The notes under the pieces: model-generated
Seen by the model: the letters and a program-made list of their open reading frames with translations, nothing else
Database searches by the model: none
Told to the model about the DNA's origin: nothing
Translations under genes and position numbers: made by a program
Assembly (NCBI GenBank): GCA_033439685.1
Contig: JAUEDM010000004.1
Coordinates: 2,232,001 to 2,296,000 of the forward strand
Origin: Apodospora peruviana
Lineage: Eukaryota > Ascomycota > Sordariomycetes > Sordariales > Lasiosphaeriaceae
DNA length: 64,000 bases
Direction of reading: 5' to 3'
Part shown: piece after piece, positions 1-11,344 of the stretch
How the letters are laid out: every line of letters begins with the position of its first letter
Numbering within the stretch: position 1 is the first letter of the stretch

Positions 1-2600
1 CGAGCTTGATGATTCGCACCTGATTGCGCGGGGTTGTGACCAGGGGTTTCCGGGAGCACAACTGATGAATAACAGGAGGCGACGGGATCTCGCAGAAAAT
101 AACTGTCTTTCTTACCTTTCGCCGCGATTGGGACGGGCATTTTGCTGGTATCAGATGGTGGTTTTTCAATCCCAACTCAAACGACCCGAGAGATCTTCGG
201 TGTGGGCGGAAGGGAAAAGGAAGAGGTGATGGATGCAAGAGGGGCGGGCAGACACTTCAGGACATGCCCTGGGAGAGGGAGCGCTGGTCACCCTGGCTTA
301 TAACAAACCTGAACCTACTAGTGTAGGCGTTCTGGTGTTATGAAGTGCATGACATGGCAGTTGGCTGGTTGCTTCTTCCCATCGATCAGGTAATGGAAAG
401 CAGTCAGGGCAGTCAACCACCAAGCAAAGTTAACAGGACGCAGAAGGAAGGGCACGGGGGGCCCATCGGGGCGGAAGTTTGTGAGGGGCACACGCGGATA
501 GCTGAGGCTAATGACGAGGCAAGCTTCAAATGGGCCTGCAGCGTGGGCGATAAGCTACCAACTGGGATGCACAGTGGCAGTCCATTGGGTCTAGCGTCAT
601 GCGCCCCGCTTCTTTCGAACGGCCAAGGCAAGACGTTTTGACGTCCACGGAATTTCTTCAGAGACAAAACATCACTATCGGCCAGAGCCTTGTTGCATTT
701 TGACAGCTTTACACAAGCTTTAATTTTCGAATGCCATAAGTGAGGTGCATTTGTACGAAGCAGCGAAACGGCAAATGTTGATGAGAATGGACGATCGAAA
801 ACATAACTGAGAGAGGCACAGCATCCCGTTTTGCCACTGTGACTGGCCCAACAAGGCCTCCCTCCCTCCCATCTATCGTGGCTTGGGCAGTTGAGTAATC
901 CGTATGCGGAACGGTCGACGGCAATAAGAGTACGGAATACCTACCTAGGTAGGTACATAACTTCAAGCGGAGCCTGGTGAGCGGTGGCGTAATTCCATTT
1001 GGAGTTTGTTACCGATCGAGAGACAGGAGTCAACTCTCGTGATGGTGCGTACTGCAAGAGCAAGACTTGCAGGTTCTCCTTCTCTACTGTAAACTCGAGA
1101 GGATTTCAGACGAGGCCGGCCGGTAACAACATTTCCTGCAAGACAACGGTTATCAATGGATGAGAAAATATAAGGAAATATGAGGTTCTCCAAGTACTTC
1201 TTTTTCACTTAGCCTAGACCGCGTCTCCCTCGAGGCCAATCCGCTATATTCAGACCTAGCAGTTCATACTTTTTAATTAGGGCAATAACATCTACTTTTC
1301 TAGCCATTTCGTGTTTAGAAGTGTACTTAATTATTACGTTTATAAGAGATAATCCTAGATTAATATACGCGTTCTAAGATAGGAATGAATAACTTGGCAT
1401 AGGCAGATGTTACTTAGGTATATACAAAGTATCAAAGCTCCGATGCTATGATAGAGACTCGTTAATCTTACGGCGTGTGACGGTTGGTGCGATTGAGCCT
1501 TGATTGAATTGATTGCGACCTTCAGCGGTATATAACCCATTAGAATTCCGAAGGTTAGCACCTTTGGTATTCTGGCATCCTTTTGCGATTGAGTGGGGTT
1601 TGGTGTAATGGTTTGGGTCATTGCACTGGCTCGTCACACGACGTATCAAAAGCAGTGTAGCCTGGGATAAATACTCGTACCTTACATAGGTACCTACTGA
1701 GCTGTTCCGCCGCACCTCTTATATAAGAAGACAACGTCAACCTTCAACCCCTATAATTCACCTCAGTAACTTTAACACTAATGACAGCCCAGTTCAGTCG
1801 AACCTACTCAGAGTCTCAAGAATACCGAGGGTGTGGAGACAAGACAGACTCGGAACTCGGCAGTCAACCTCTCCACCAAAACGGGGGTTCGAAATACCGG
1901 ATATAGCGGACACCATTTCTCAAGCTGAGGTCCACACCCGAGTCCATCACACAAAAGCTTGTGATTTTTACTGTTCGCAACATTACCTGAGTGAGCTAGA
2001 CTCAAAAGATAAACCTTTCACACGCGTTCAGAGTGGTAAAACAGAGAATGAGGCAAATTATGTTTGTAGACATCTTCTATCCGGACACGCATCTTCATAT
2101 CTATGCATCATGGTCATGTCGTGTAGAGTCCACTTGAGACTTCAGAACTAGGAAGAGGTAATGTAATAAAAATCAAACAGAAGTCTATGAGGTATTCACA
2201 ACACCACACGGATGCCTGACCCGTGGTTTTCCCTCTTGCGCCGAGTTCTCCTCCCAAACCAATCTAATGAAATGCAGAAAACAAGAGGCCCTAACAGAGC
2301 ATGTAGCGTGCGTCCGGGAAGGCAGCGAGGACAGGAAGGAGAAAGAGGTGGCGGTGGCCGAGATTCGGAGATGACTACAAAAGGGTCCACTCCTCACCGT
2401 CGACCTTGCGGACTCCATATCCCCGGCACCTTTCCCGTGCTCTCCCCATCAATACTGAAAAAAATCCTCGCTTGATGCTTGTATATGTGACGTGCAAAGT
2501 TGATAGATAACGGCGAGCATGACAATGGAAGAAGGTTATTGCCTGCCCAAAGGAATGCCGTGGCATCGACTCCCGTGCGCCGAGCTGTCAGTGCCCGAGG
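1..2600. other. Gene-sparse left flank
   Basis: No convincing gene is seen here. Open frames are under about 110 codons, overlap on both strands and lack fungal promoter or splice context. Part of it (about 1255-1400) is markedly AT/TpA-rich compared with its surroundings, and TAGGTA-type motifs occur near 940-957 and 1685-1700. Confidence 0.6.
1255..1400. repeat. AT/TpA-rich patch, possible RIP-mutated repeat relic
   Basis: About 145 bp are conspicuously rich in A, T and TpA steps (for example ttaatta, taattatta, attaatata), in contrast with the mixed-composition DNA on both sides. Repeat-induced point mutation in ascomycetes turns CpA into TpA and leaves patches like this from old transposons. 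No terminal repeats, target duplication or coding remnant are visible, so the origin is an inference. Confidence 0.3.
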
Positions 2601-2929
2601 TCAAAATGAGCCCTCAGTGGGAGCTGCCGGTGGGGAAGACGTAGACGAGTTCGAGGATGTAGTAGAAACCGCGGAGGAGGAAGCGGCTTCCTTTGCTGCC
2701 CTCAGCCTCTCACTGGAGTTTCGCCTGTTAACACCACGACTCTGATACCACTGGTTGCCGGCCCATCTGGACCAGCGGATGGATTCTCTTACGCGGTAGC
2801 CCGATCCGTCACAGTGCAGCGCCACTTGTTGCTTCCTGTCCTAATATGGAACTTGAGACTCTGGGACTCGAGGATAGCCTTGACACGGGCGTCGTCCGCC
2901 GAGGGAGTGGCAGCTACGGAAACGGGCAT
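2601..2929 (-). CDS. Small two-exon protein with strong TATA promoter, function unknown
   Basis: Not recognised. Exon 1 is 2793-2929 and exon 2 is 2601-2724, with a 68-nt intron (GTAAGA donor, AACAG acceptor). Together they give an 86-residue hydrophilic protein. It starts MPVSVAAT, has a basic middle (FHIRTGSNKWR, residues about 28-38) and ends in a Ser/Thr/Pro-rich tail. Without splicing, exon 1 stops after 46 residues, while the next frame stays open to 2601 and reads like protein (RWSRWAGNQWY). A shorter intron (donor after residue 35) would also keep frame, so the splice choice is unproven. A TATATAA box lies about 150 bp upstream of the ATG, followed by a CT-rich leader, the arrangement seen at strongly expressed fungal genes. 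The promoter supports a real gene more than the protein does. Confidence 0.55.
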
Positions 2930-5155
2930 CTTGGACTGGACCTTTGTGTGTGAAAGACGGAAACTGAAAAGAAAGACGAGGAGAACTGCGCTGCGAGAGG
3001 GGGATGCTTGATGGGTTGGAAAAAGAGGAAACAAAAACCAGGGGAAAAGAGTCCGAAGGGTGTGGGAGGTGTGCACTTATATAGACCGGACACAGAAAGG
3101 CGTACACTAGGTGTCACTGGACACACAATGAGATTCTGGGGCTACAAGTGGATCTGTACTTGTAATTAGAATAAGGATGTGGTGGAGGATGAGGAGCAAT
3201 GTGAGCCCTGATGATGAGTGATTTGCGTCCATTCCGAGATCCCGCGACTGCGCAACCCGGGTATCCATGCTGGTGCTTCTGGCGGATCGTACCGCATTCG
3301 CAACCTCTGGGGAATTACTTGTTGGTGTGCCGAACCCAAACAACCTCTGCGCTGAAAGGGTATTGTGCCTGGATCCGGATATCTGGAATCTCATCAACCA
3401 GCAAGGTATCTTGCTCTGGTGTTGCTGGCAAAAGCCACCTAAGAGTGCTAAGAAAGCAAGTAGTATTTAGCGTTGCTGGATTCAACTCGGCTTCATCCTT
3501 GTAAAGCTTATTGTTAGCCAGGAGTTTTAGATCTGGCATTGACTCCGACTTGCCGAGAAGGGGCGGCACCATGGCGGCCAGAGCACTCCAGGTAACTGGG
3601 CAGTGGATTCCGCATCGGAAATGTCGTTTAGCGCGAGGGACGACATCGGTATCCGGGATCCAAAATGGCCGAAAGGTTGGACAGCAACTCGCGAGTCGCG
3701 GACTGCATGGGAAATCTGCGGGTCTGTAAGGTACCTGAGGTGGATCCTGACCGCCGGACAGAGTTCGGGTGTTCACAACGACGTTAAATGTCCATGAGCA
3801 GCCACTAACGCGTCCGGTTTTGCGGTGGGAGATATCCGGATTCTGTTGACCAGATGGCTCCAGAAACCAAAAACCACTGAGCTTTGTGGCAGGCTAAGAC
3901 TTGACGCTCGGCCAGACTCTGGGGCCAGGTCAGACGGGGGTCTGACTATAAAGGACGTATGTGTTTCCTCGAGAAAAAGGGAGCCTATTGGCACATGGAG
4001 GAGCACTACCTGTGTCCATCCTGGACACATTGCACAGCGTCAAGCCGGGTAGTACCGATGAGATGTTTTGGGAGCGGTTGATCTATGGAGTACACGTAGT
4101 CGCCTGTTCGGCCTTGCATCCGCCCGTTCCGGGTTACTCGTTGGATAGGTACCTTATGCAAGTTCGGGCTTGTGGTCGTCGCTTTGACTCAATTATCAGT
4201 AGTCCGGGTCTCGGTTATAATTAAACTGGTCTGCTTTTTCACAGTTCCCTCTTGCGCTGTCTAGAATTCTGGTGCGTTGGATGTTGTTCGAAGTGGGAGA
4301 GGTTTGATTTTGGTGCAATAAGGCAACCTGGACCTTCCTCAACTTTGGTGTGCTACAGGAGTAGTATCACCCAGCCGGGCCAGTCACTCTCCACCAATAA
4401 CCGGCCGACTCTTACATCAACAGTTTTCTCCAACTCTTTGCTGATTCGGTAATGCCAACTTATGTACGGAATACTCCGTAGATAGGAGCGTGCCTGAAAA
4501 AAAAAACGATTCCCGTGGTTAACAGCTCGAATGAAGAGCAGGGGACACGTAGTTGTTCATTTGATAATACAGGAGCCAGAATCAATCTGGGAGCGCCTAA
4601 ATGACTCGCAGTGTGTCCCACGTGCGTGAATCACGAAAGCAGTTGGAAGTCCCAGGTTCCATATATCTTGGCTAAATATTTGATGCACTTCTTTCCTTTA
4701 ATAGGTAGTCTCTCCAGGTCCTCCACCGATCCTTCTGTTTCTAAGCGCGTCTAATTGAACAGGAAAAAGGTACTCCACAGTTGGCATAACTGTATATATC
4801 GGATGAAATCTCTGCATCTTGTGGAGTTATCCTTCCGAGCGGGTTGGTATAAAGTGTGGTAGATAAAAAACATCCATTCATCAATATCTTCCTGTTTGAG
4901 TGTCCTATAAACATCTTGATTAACGCTATGACGGTCCCACGAGAGGACGTGAATGGATCGCCGCCCGCTCTGTTATACACGCAGTTCCATCGTCCAAAAC
5001 TAAGAGAGCACCCGTCACGCTCTCCCACCAAAAACAGCTAGGCTATCGTAATCCGTCGTTTGCCCCGCCATTATGTAAACAATGGATATGGATGTGTTGT
5101 AATACAGTCTAAAGAGAGCCCACTAGCTTGAGGATTCATACATAACGTAATGGTA
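2930..5155. other. Intergenic, no supported gene
   Basis: Apart from the TATA box at 3077-3083, only overlapping short open frames are seen. The longest (minus strand, 3315-3776, 153 codons from a GTG) has an internal ATG at about 3570 and a protein-like stretch, but no splice or promoter support. Confidence 0.5.
3077..3083 (-). promoter_or_regulatory. TATA box of the 2601-2929 gene
   Basis: TATATAA on the minus strand, about 148 bp upstream of the ATG at 2929. The transcribed leader between them is pyrimidine-rich (cctctttttcc, ctcctcgtctttctttt), typical of fungal core promoters. Confidence 0.55.
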
Positions 5156-6638
5156 TCATAGTTTCTTGATGATGGCCGATGTGAAGTCCTTCGTCGAAGA
5201 TTTTCCGCCCAAGTCGCCAGTGAGAACCTTGCCCTCAGCGAGGGTCGCGAAAGCGGCCTTCTCGATCCGGTCAGCATACTCGCCCAGACCCATATGTCTC
5301 AGCATCATCATGGAGCTGAGTAGCAGGGCGGTGGGGTTGGCCAGTCCCTTGCCTGCGATATCTGGTGCCGAACCGTGCACGGCCTCGAAGATGGAGCACT
5401 CGTCACCGATGTTGCCGGAGGGGGTCAGACCGAGACCACCGATGAGTCCAGCGCACATGTCGGAGAGAATGTCACCGTACAGGTTAGGCATGACCAGGAC
5501 CTTGTCGTTGTACGGGATCGGGTCGGTCGTCATCTTCAAGCAGGTGTTGTCAAGAAGCTCGGCATCGAACTCGATATCAGGGAAGTCCTTTGCGACGTCA
5601 TGGGCCACCTTAAGGAAAAGACCATCGCTCATCTTCATGATGGTCGCCTTGTGCACAACACGCACCTTCTTGCGGCCAATGGACTGTGCATGTTGGAACG
5701 CAAATCTCAGCACACGCTCGCTGGCTTCGCGAGTGATCAGTTTGATGCTCTGCACAACTCCATCCACCACAACGTGCTCGATGCCCGAGTACTCGCCCTC
5801 CGTGTTCTCGCGAATCAGAACTGTGTCAACATCATCGTAGGGGGTCTTGTAGCCAGCAACGGATCGGCAGGGCCGCAGGTTGGCAAAAAGGTTGAATGTT
5901 CTCCGAAGGGTGAGGTTCAGGGAGACGTGTCCCTTGCCAATTGGCGTCTAAACGTATGGTCAGAATGCTAGATGCTCAGATCTGATCCAAAAAGGCAGGT
6001 CGTACAGCTAGAGGTCCCTTGAGGGCAATCTTGTTTCTCTTGATGCTCTCGATGGCGGCATCAGGGATCGCCGTCTTGCCATCCTTTAATATGGGGTCGA
6101 CGTTGATCGGCTCCCAAGTGATTGGTGTCTGCATTGAATTAGTTGAGGACCAATGGGGGTGCATCGAGGACGCTGGATAGACGAAGTTATCTACACACCT
6201 TGGCAGCGGCAAAGATGTCCTTGACAGCGACGGCGATTTCAGGGCCAATGCCATCACCTTCAATCAAGCTGACGGGGTAGTTGCCCTATGTTGATTTGTT
6301 AGCGAGAGTCGTTGTGTTGTGAGACGGCGAGCATCGATTTCGAGGCTGAGTGATTTTCCGGCCGCAACACCACCGGATCGTTGCAATTTTTTTCGAGAGC
6401 AGAGCGGCTTACTTGGGCGTCCTTCTTTCCATTGAACTTGGCGACTTTGTCCGAGTATTGCCTCTGGTTCTGTATTGTATCCTTTGTTAGCTGGGTCTTA
6501 TCGAAGCCAAGGCGCGAGCATGAGGTGGACGCGAAAGAGCTATGGGCGGACCTGGATTGAGAGCGTGATGGCAGCGCGGGGAGCGGCGCGAAAGCATTGG
6601 CGCTGCGCCGGGGCAGCAATTGCGCGGAGAGCCAGCAT
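5156..6638 (-). CDS. IDH2: NAD-dependent isocitrate dehydrogenase, catalytic subunit, mitochondrial
   Basis: Oxidatively decarboxylates isocitrate to 2-oxoglutarate in the mitochondrial TCA cycle, working with the regulatory IDH1 subunit. Five exons (6552-6638, 6413-6469, 6199-6285, 6006-6128, 5156-5947) encode 381 residues. Residues 1-29 are an Arg/Ala-rich presequence without acidic residues. GNYPVSLIEGDGIGPEI starts exon 3. The substrate-binding segment RENTEGEYSGIEH is in exon 5, and the family signature NLYGDILSDMCAGLIGG follows. The subunit choice rests on RENTEGEYSG plus VVQSIKLITR, which fit yeast IDH2, whereas IDH1 differs there (REQTEGEYSG). The phases of all introns agree. One donor is GTACGA, a mild departure from consensus. 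Divergent from SEC5, with 652 bp between start codons. Confidence 0.95.
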
Positions 6639-7290
6639 CTTGGAGATGGGTTTCGGAATACCCTTGACGTACGATGCTTTTGTGATGTATGAAAGCTATC
6701 TGGCAAGTGGGCGGCGGGCGAGCAATGGGATGGGCGAAAATCAAAGGCGAGCCGTCGATGAGGTAAAAAGTGAATGGCAATCCACTGAGATGGAACCAAC
6801 CCACCTCCTTCTTCGATGCAAGTTTTCCGTTTGCGATCCGGACCGTGCACGACAAGGATCCACCTGCCACCAGCCAGGGCTGAACAGTCGCCTGAAGTTC
6901 CGAGGACGTCACTGTGCACACGACAAGCCAAGCGCCCCCATAGGTCGCCGGACTTTCAATCACCCACGCCGACGAGAGCCGCTGGCCACGGGAGGGTCAA
7001 CCTGGAACCTCATCCTGCCTGCCGCGAGCCAAACGCCGCTAAAACCGGGAGAGCACCTCCCTGCAAGCTCCACCGGGCCCTGTACTCAGTACATAACCTC
7101 AATTCATCCCAAGTCGACAACCACGAGGGACCCAATAGACCCTTATGTGATCCAACGCGACCCGATGGAGATGCACAGCAGCCAATTGACACCATCAGTC
7201 GAGACAGCTTACCGCGGAGCACACCGCGTACGCGCGAACAAAATCTTGGGATAGAAGCGAGAAGCTGGCACAGCTTGACCAGCTCACACC

Positions 7291-10200
7291 ATGGCCGACC
7301 TCGAACGGACGGTACTCGACTTCTACGGGGTCTCCACTCTATATCCTGTGGAGTGGCCCGCCGAGAAGAACATCGACAGTGATGTCTCCGAGGACGAGGA
7401 TAAGAAGAAGAAGATAAACAGGAGGAAGTCCAGATATCAGGCTCTGGAAAGGGCAGTGAGCAATAGAAGCAGCAACATCCCGGGCTCCGAGACCTCGGGA
7501 AGCGGTGTCAGCAATCTGGTTCAGAGAGACGAGCCTGATCCTCTTGGTACCACCGACAGTGTGGTGCGGACATTGAAGCAGCTTGGGGTCCCGCTTCAAG
7601 ATGACAGTCGGCTTCGTGAGTCAAACCCTTCAGCAGGAACGTTTGGTATGGGCTACGTTAGGCGTGAGGGTTGACACGGCCAATGACAGGCAATCGATTT
7701 CTCCTCTCGTCGACGACGTTCTCCCCGGCGCTCTTTCTATCGCAGATGCATTCTACCGCTCAGACTGAGTCGCTGCTCGATGGACTCGACGTTCTGTCAA
7801 GGTCTATTGACCAGAAGTCTGCGTCCCTCAAGGTTCTCGTAGAGTCAAACTTCGAGCGTTTCGTCCGCGCGAAAGCTACCATCGATAACGTCTACAAGGA
7901 AATGAAATACCGCGGTGCTGATTCTATCCCTCCTCGTGCCAGAACCCACTCTCGTCATGCTAGTAGGAATAGTTTTCGAGGCAGTAGCGGAAATGCCGGT
8001 ATCACCAGTCCTCTCGCCCCTGTGGTAGACACTCGGAAAAAGAATGCTCTGGTCAAGGAGAGCGAGTACGGCGTTATGGGTGTGAAGGCGCCGCTCCTTG
8101 ATGTTTCCGCGAAAGCTGAGGATGTCTGGGGTCCAGCGCTCGGTGGACGAGAAAAGGAAGAAACCCTGAAGACGGTTGCATCATCGCTCGACGCGTACAA
8201 GGAGTATGTGGAGACGAGTGCGGCGATAGCCGACAGCATCAAGCGTAAGGACCACGAGATCCTAATCGAAGAGTATACAAAAGCGAGGACATTTGCCGAG
8301 GAGGCGAAAGAGCTTGTCAAGAAGGCAGGACAGTCTCAGCCTAGCGATGCGCAACTCTATCGCATTCTGGTAGCTGCACGTATGTGGCATGACGTGGAAG
8401 AGCAAATCCGTGTTTTCAAGCGCGATGTCTGGCGGAGACTCATCTCCCCCCAAAGCATTGCGAAGTCGGATACATCGTCGGGCCAGGCACAGGATCAACA
8501 TATGGAACTGATCACATTACTTCTGGAGCTGGGCGTTGAGGACAACCCTATTTGGGTTTGGCTGCTCAGTCGCTATGATTTCTTGAAAAGTAGGATCCAG
8601 TCTACGGCGGAAAGATCAAAAGTGGAAATCGAAGTGTTGCGGCGTCGGTTGGCCAACTCCGAAAAACCCAGTCCCCAGACGATCGCATCCCACCTGAGGA
8701 CGCTCGGTCGTCAATCTGTCGAGGGAAAACCTACGTCATTTGACTCTGCCGATATCGTGGAGCTCTGGGAGATGATGGTGGCTTTCATGAACAATCTGCT
8801 CTCTGCCCAGGGAATCATGGGTGAAGTGGTTGAATTCTGGCAGACTGTGCAAGGATTTATTGACGGCAAGACGCAGATGACCTTGCCAGCGGGCTACAAT
8901 GGCGAGTCTAAAGAGCACCATAGACTGTCACAACAAGGAACGATAGACCTCCAAAAGGGCACCATTGAGCTGGTTGACTTGATTCGAGATCATGTTCTCT
9001 CCTTCTTTGCGGGACCTCCGATCGAGGATATCTCGCTCCTGTTTTCTCCGCTACCACAGTCACCAGGGACTCCTGCCATATCTGGGTCTCTGACACCGAC
9101 AGCCTTCAGGGATCCTCGGTTCAACCTTGATCCGAATAACCTGCCGCCCCCGTCGCCAAAGAGGGGAGAGGCCTGGGAGAAGTTCGCGTTCTGGCCACCT
9201 TGGTCGAACTCCATCAGTGGTGTCCACTACCTGTCCAAGATACTAGCTCTCGTGGGGTCAGGGGCATCAGACATGGCCTCCATTACTCCCGTCGGGCAAG
9301 GAGATGCCGCTGAAGTTGAGAGGTTGAAAACCCTGGTCAACGTGGCGAGGGAAAGATGTGTGACCGCGCTATGTGCGGCATGGAACAGGGACGCTGAGAA
9401 CATAAAATACGTTGAGGACTGGAATCGATCGGCTGTTCGTCGCGACGTAACAAAGATGCCAGCGAGTTTCTCGTCATTTGAGGGCGCCCTTCTAACCGGG
9501 ATGCAAAAGATTCTCTACGTATCCGACGTAATGTCCAAGCCTGGAGCTGGGGACATTGTCCTTCCACCCCCTACAAAACTGCTGCAGATGGTTAGAAGCC
9601 AGTATGTAACGACACTATACAAGGCTCTTAGCGGGATGGTCGAAAATGCCGAGCGACCACTCAAAAAGACAGACGATGACTGGACGATGGATATAGACAG
9701 CTATGTGATTCTGAACAGCCCGACAAGTTCAAGCTTCTCGATGGTTGGAGGTGGTACTGTGGATGCTGGCAACCGAGTGAGTAACTATGTCCAGACTACT
9801 ATCTTTCTCCGCCCAACCATGTCACAAAGGCTAACCGTCATTTCCAGAACGTCCGTATGTTGTTGACCCTCAGCAACCTTCAATCACTCCGGACAGAGGT
9901 GGTCCGGGATCTCAACATACAATTTGAGAACAACTTCTCCGTCAAACTGACAGACGAGACCAAAACGATCCGCGACGTCCTCGGCCAGATCGAGCAGCGG
10001 CTCTTCCAGACTTACACTAAACCTTCCATCGAGAACCTGCGCCGAATCGTCCGCGCTGGCGTGACAGCTGCTGACTGGCCGCCCCCGCGCGGCGTGAAAC
10101 CGCGCGAGGTGAAGGCGTACGTGTATGAGGCGCTGCTGAGTCTCGTGCTCGTGCACACGCAGGTGTCGACGACGGCGGCATCACTCACGACGCAGGTGCT

Positions 10201-10558
10201 CCAATTTTTGTTAGAGCAGACGTCGCGCGAGCTGCTCGACGCCTTCAAGACGCGCCCCAGGTACAACCTCGAGATGCTGATGCAGGCTACCTTGGATGTC
10301 GAGTTCGTCGCCCAGACGCTGAGCCACTATACGACCGACCGCGCGTCGGAGCTGCAGAGCCTTGTGTATCAGGAGCTCGACGGGCGTACTGATAATGACG
10401 CCCGCGGGCGCCTCCAGAACGAGCTGCCCGAGATGCGGGCCGTGCTCAAGCGCCTCCGCGATGCCAGCAAGAGCGAGTTTACGTGTTTTAGGAAACCGAA
10501 GCGTGCTGGTACTGGGCCGGAGCGGCGCGATACCGGCCAGAGCATTGGGAGTTCATGA
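7291..10558 (+). CDS. SEC5: Exocyst complex subunit Sec5
   Basis: Subunit of the octameric exocyst, which tethers secretory vesicles to the plasma membrane at hyphal tips and septa. Exons 7291-7615, 7690-9776 and 9848-10558 encode 1040 residues. The first intron splits an Arg codon (donor GTGAGT) and restores RNRFLLSST followed by FSPALFLSQMHS, the conserved Sec5 core start. The segment ASLKVLVESNFERFVRAKAT is also typical. The N-terminus is short and acidic (SDVSEDEDKKKK). I see no IPT/TIG domain of the kind found at the start of animal Sec5, which is normal for fungi. The C-terminal third is helical. A GC-rich run near 10080-10260 shows strong codon bias. The start is the first ATG in frame, in an ACCATGG-like context. 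Confidence 0.93.
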
Positions 10559-11344
10559 TAAGAAGATTTGAGCTGTGTTTTGGTGTTTCCGAATTTGTTA
10601 TTTATTTCTTTGGCGGTTGAAGAGGGAGTAGAGCAGAGCGTCTTATTCTAAATGGAAGGGCATGGTCCTAGTTACCTTAGGTAGAGGAGGAGTGAGCTAC
10701 TGTCATGACAAAATCTCGGAAGCGATAAATACTTTTCATCGGAAAAAGAGCGTCTCATCGAGACTCGAATAGCCACGACGTGAGTGTGGGTCTGAACAGT
10801 GCGTAAAAGTCTATCCCGAGGTAACGTTATTATGTCTATAAGGATCGATCCCTGTTGGAGTTTTCCGAACCGGCCAAAAGGGTATTCTATCTATGGTGAA
10901 AAGAAAGAAAAGGAAAAGGGAAACAGAGGGAGAGAAACCATTAGAGTTGATCAGTCCCGCCATTCCGTATCAACAGCCAGCCCAGTCCCTTTTCAGATAA
11001 CCGTTCCGTCTATGGGCTCGGATTTATTCCACCCCGTATACCCTTCATTAGCTGACGATGCTCCAAAAGGCTCAGAACCGTCCATTCCTCGTTGCGCTGA
11101 GCGGAAAAGATATGGCAAAAAACCAACGCGAGAGAAACAAAAGCCAGTTAACAGTTGTCTATACCAACCTAACCCGTTATTACCCCCTCGCTCAGCGGCG
11201 AGCAAAAGCCGAAAACGCTCGCAAAGAATAATTCGTTTTTCATCATACATAATATGGATCATGAATAGTCTGGTCATAATAATAGCAATGGGAAAAGCTG
11301 GCGGGTGCTATCTCCTGCCGTTCTTCCACCCGGAGTCCGGATCC
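10559..11344. other. Convergent intergenic region between SEC5 and the BED/Zn2Cys6 gene
   Basis: 786 bp between two tail-to-tail stop codons. It presumably holds both 3' untranslated regions. A 242-codon plus-strand open frame covers 10799-11527 but runs antisense into the neighbouring gene's last exon and intron, has low-complexity KEKEKG composition and no splice logic, so it is not called. Confidence 0.6.

Noticed and set aside
3315..3776. Minus-strand 153-codon frame with a protein-like C-terminal part
   Set aside because: It begins with GTG, has no promoter or splice signals, overlaps other open frames and resembles no family I recognise.
5166..5971. Long plus-strand open frames (up to 224 codons) opposite IDH2
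   Set aside because: They are antisense to the conserved IDH2 exon 5 and have no independent support. Codon symmetry on the opposite strand explains them.
6475..7254. 259-codon plus-strand frame upstream of SEC5
   Set aside because: It covers the IDH2 first exon and its promoter in antisense, and it ends before the SEC5 start with no link.
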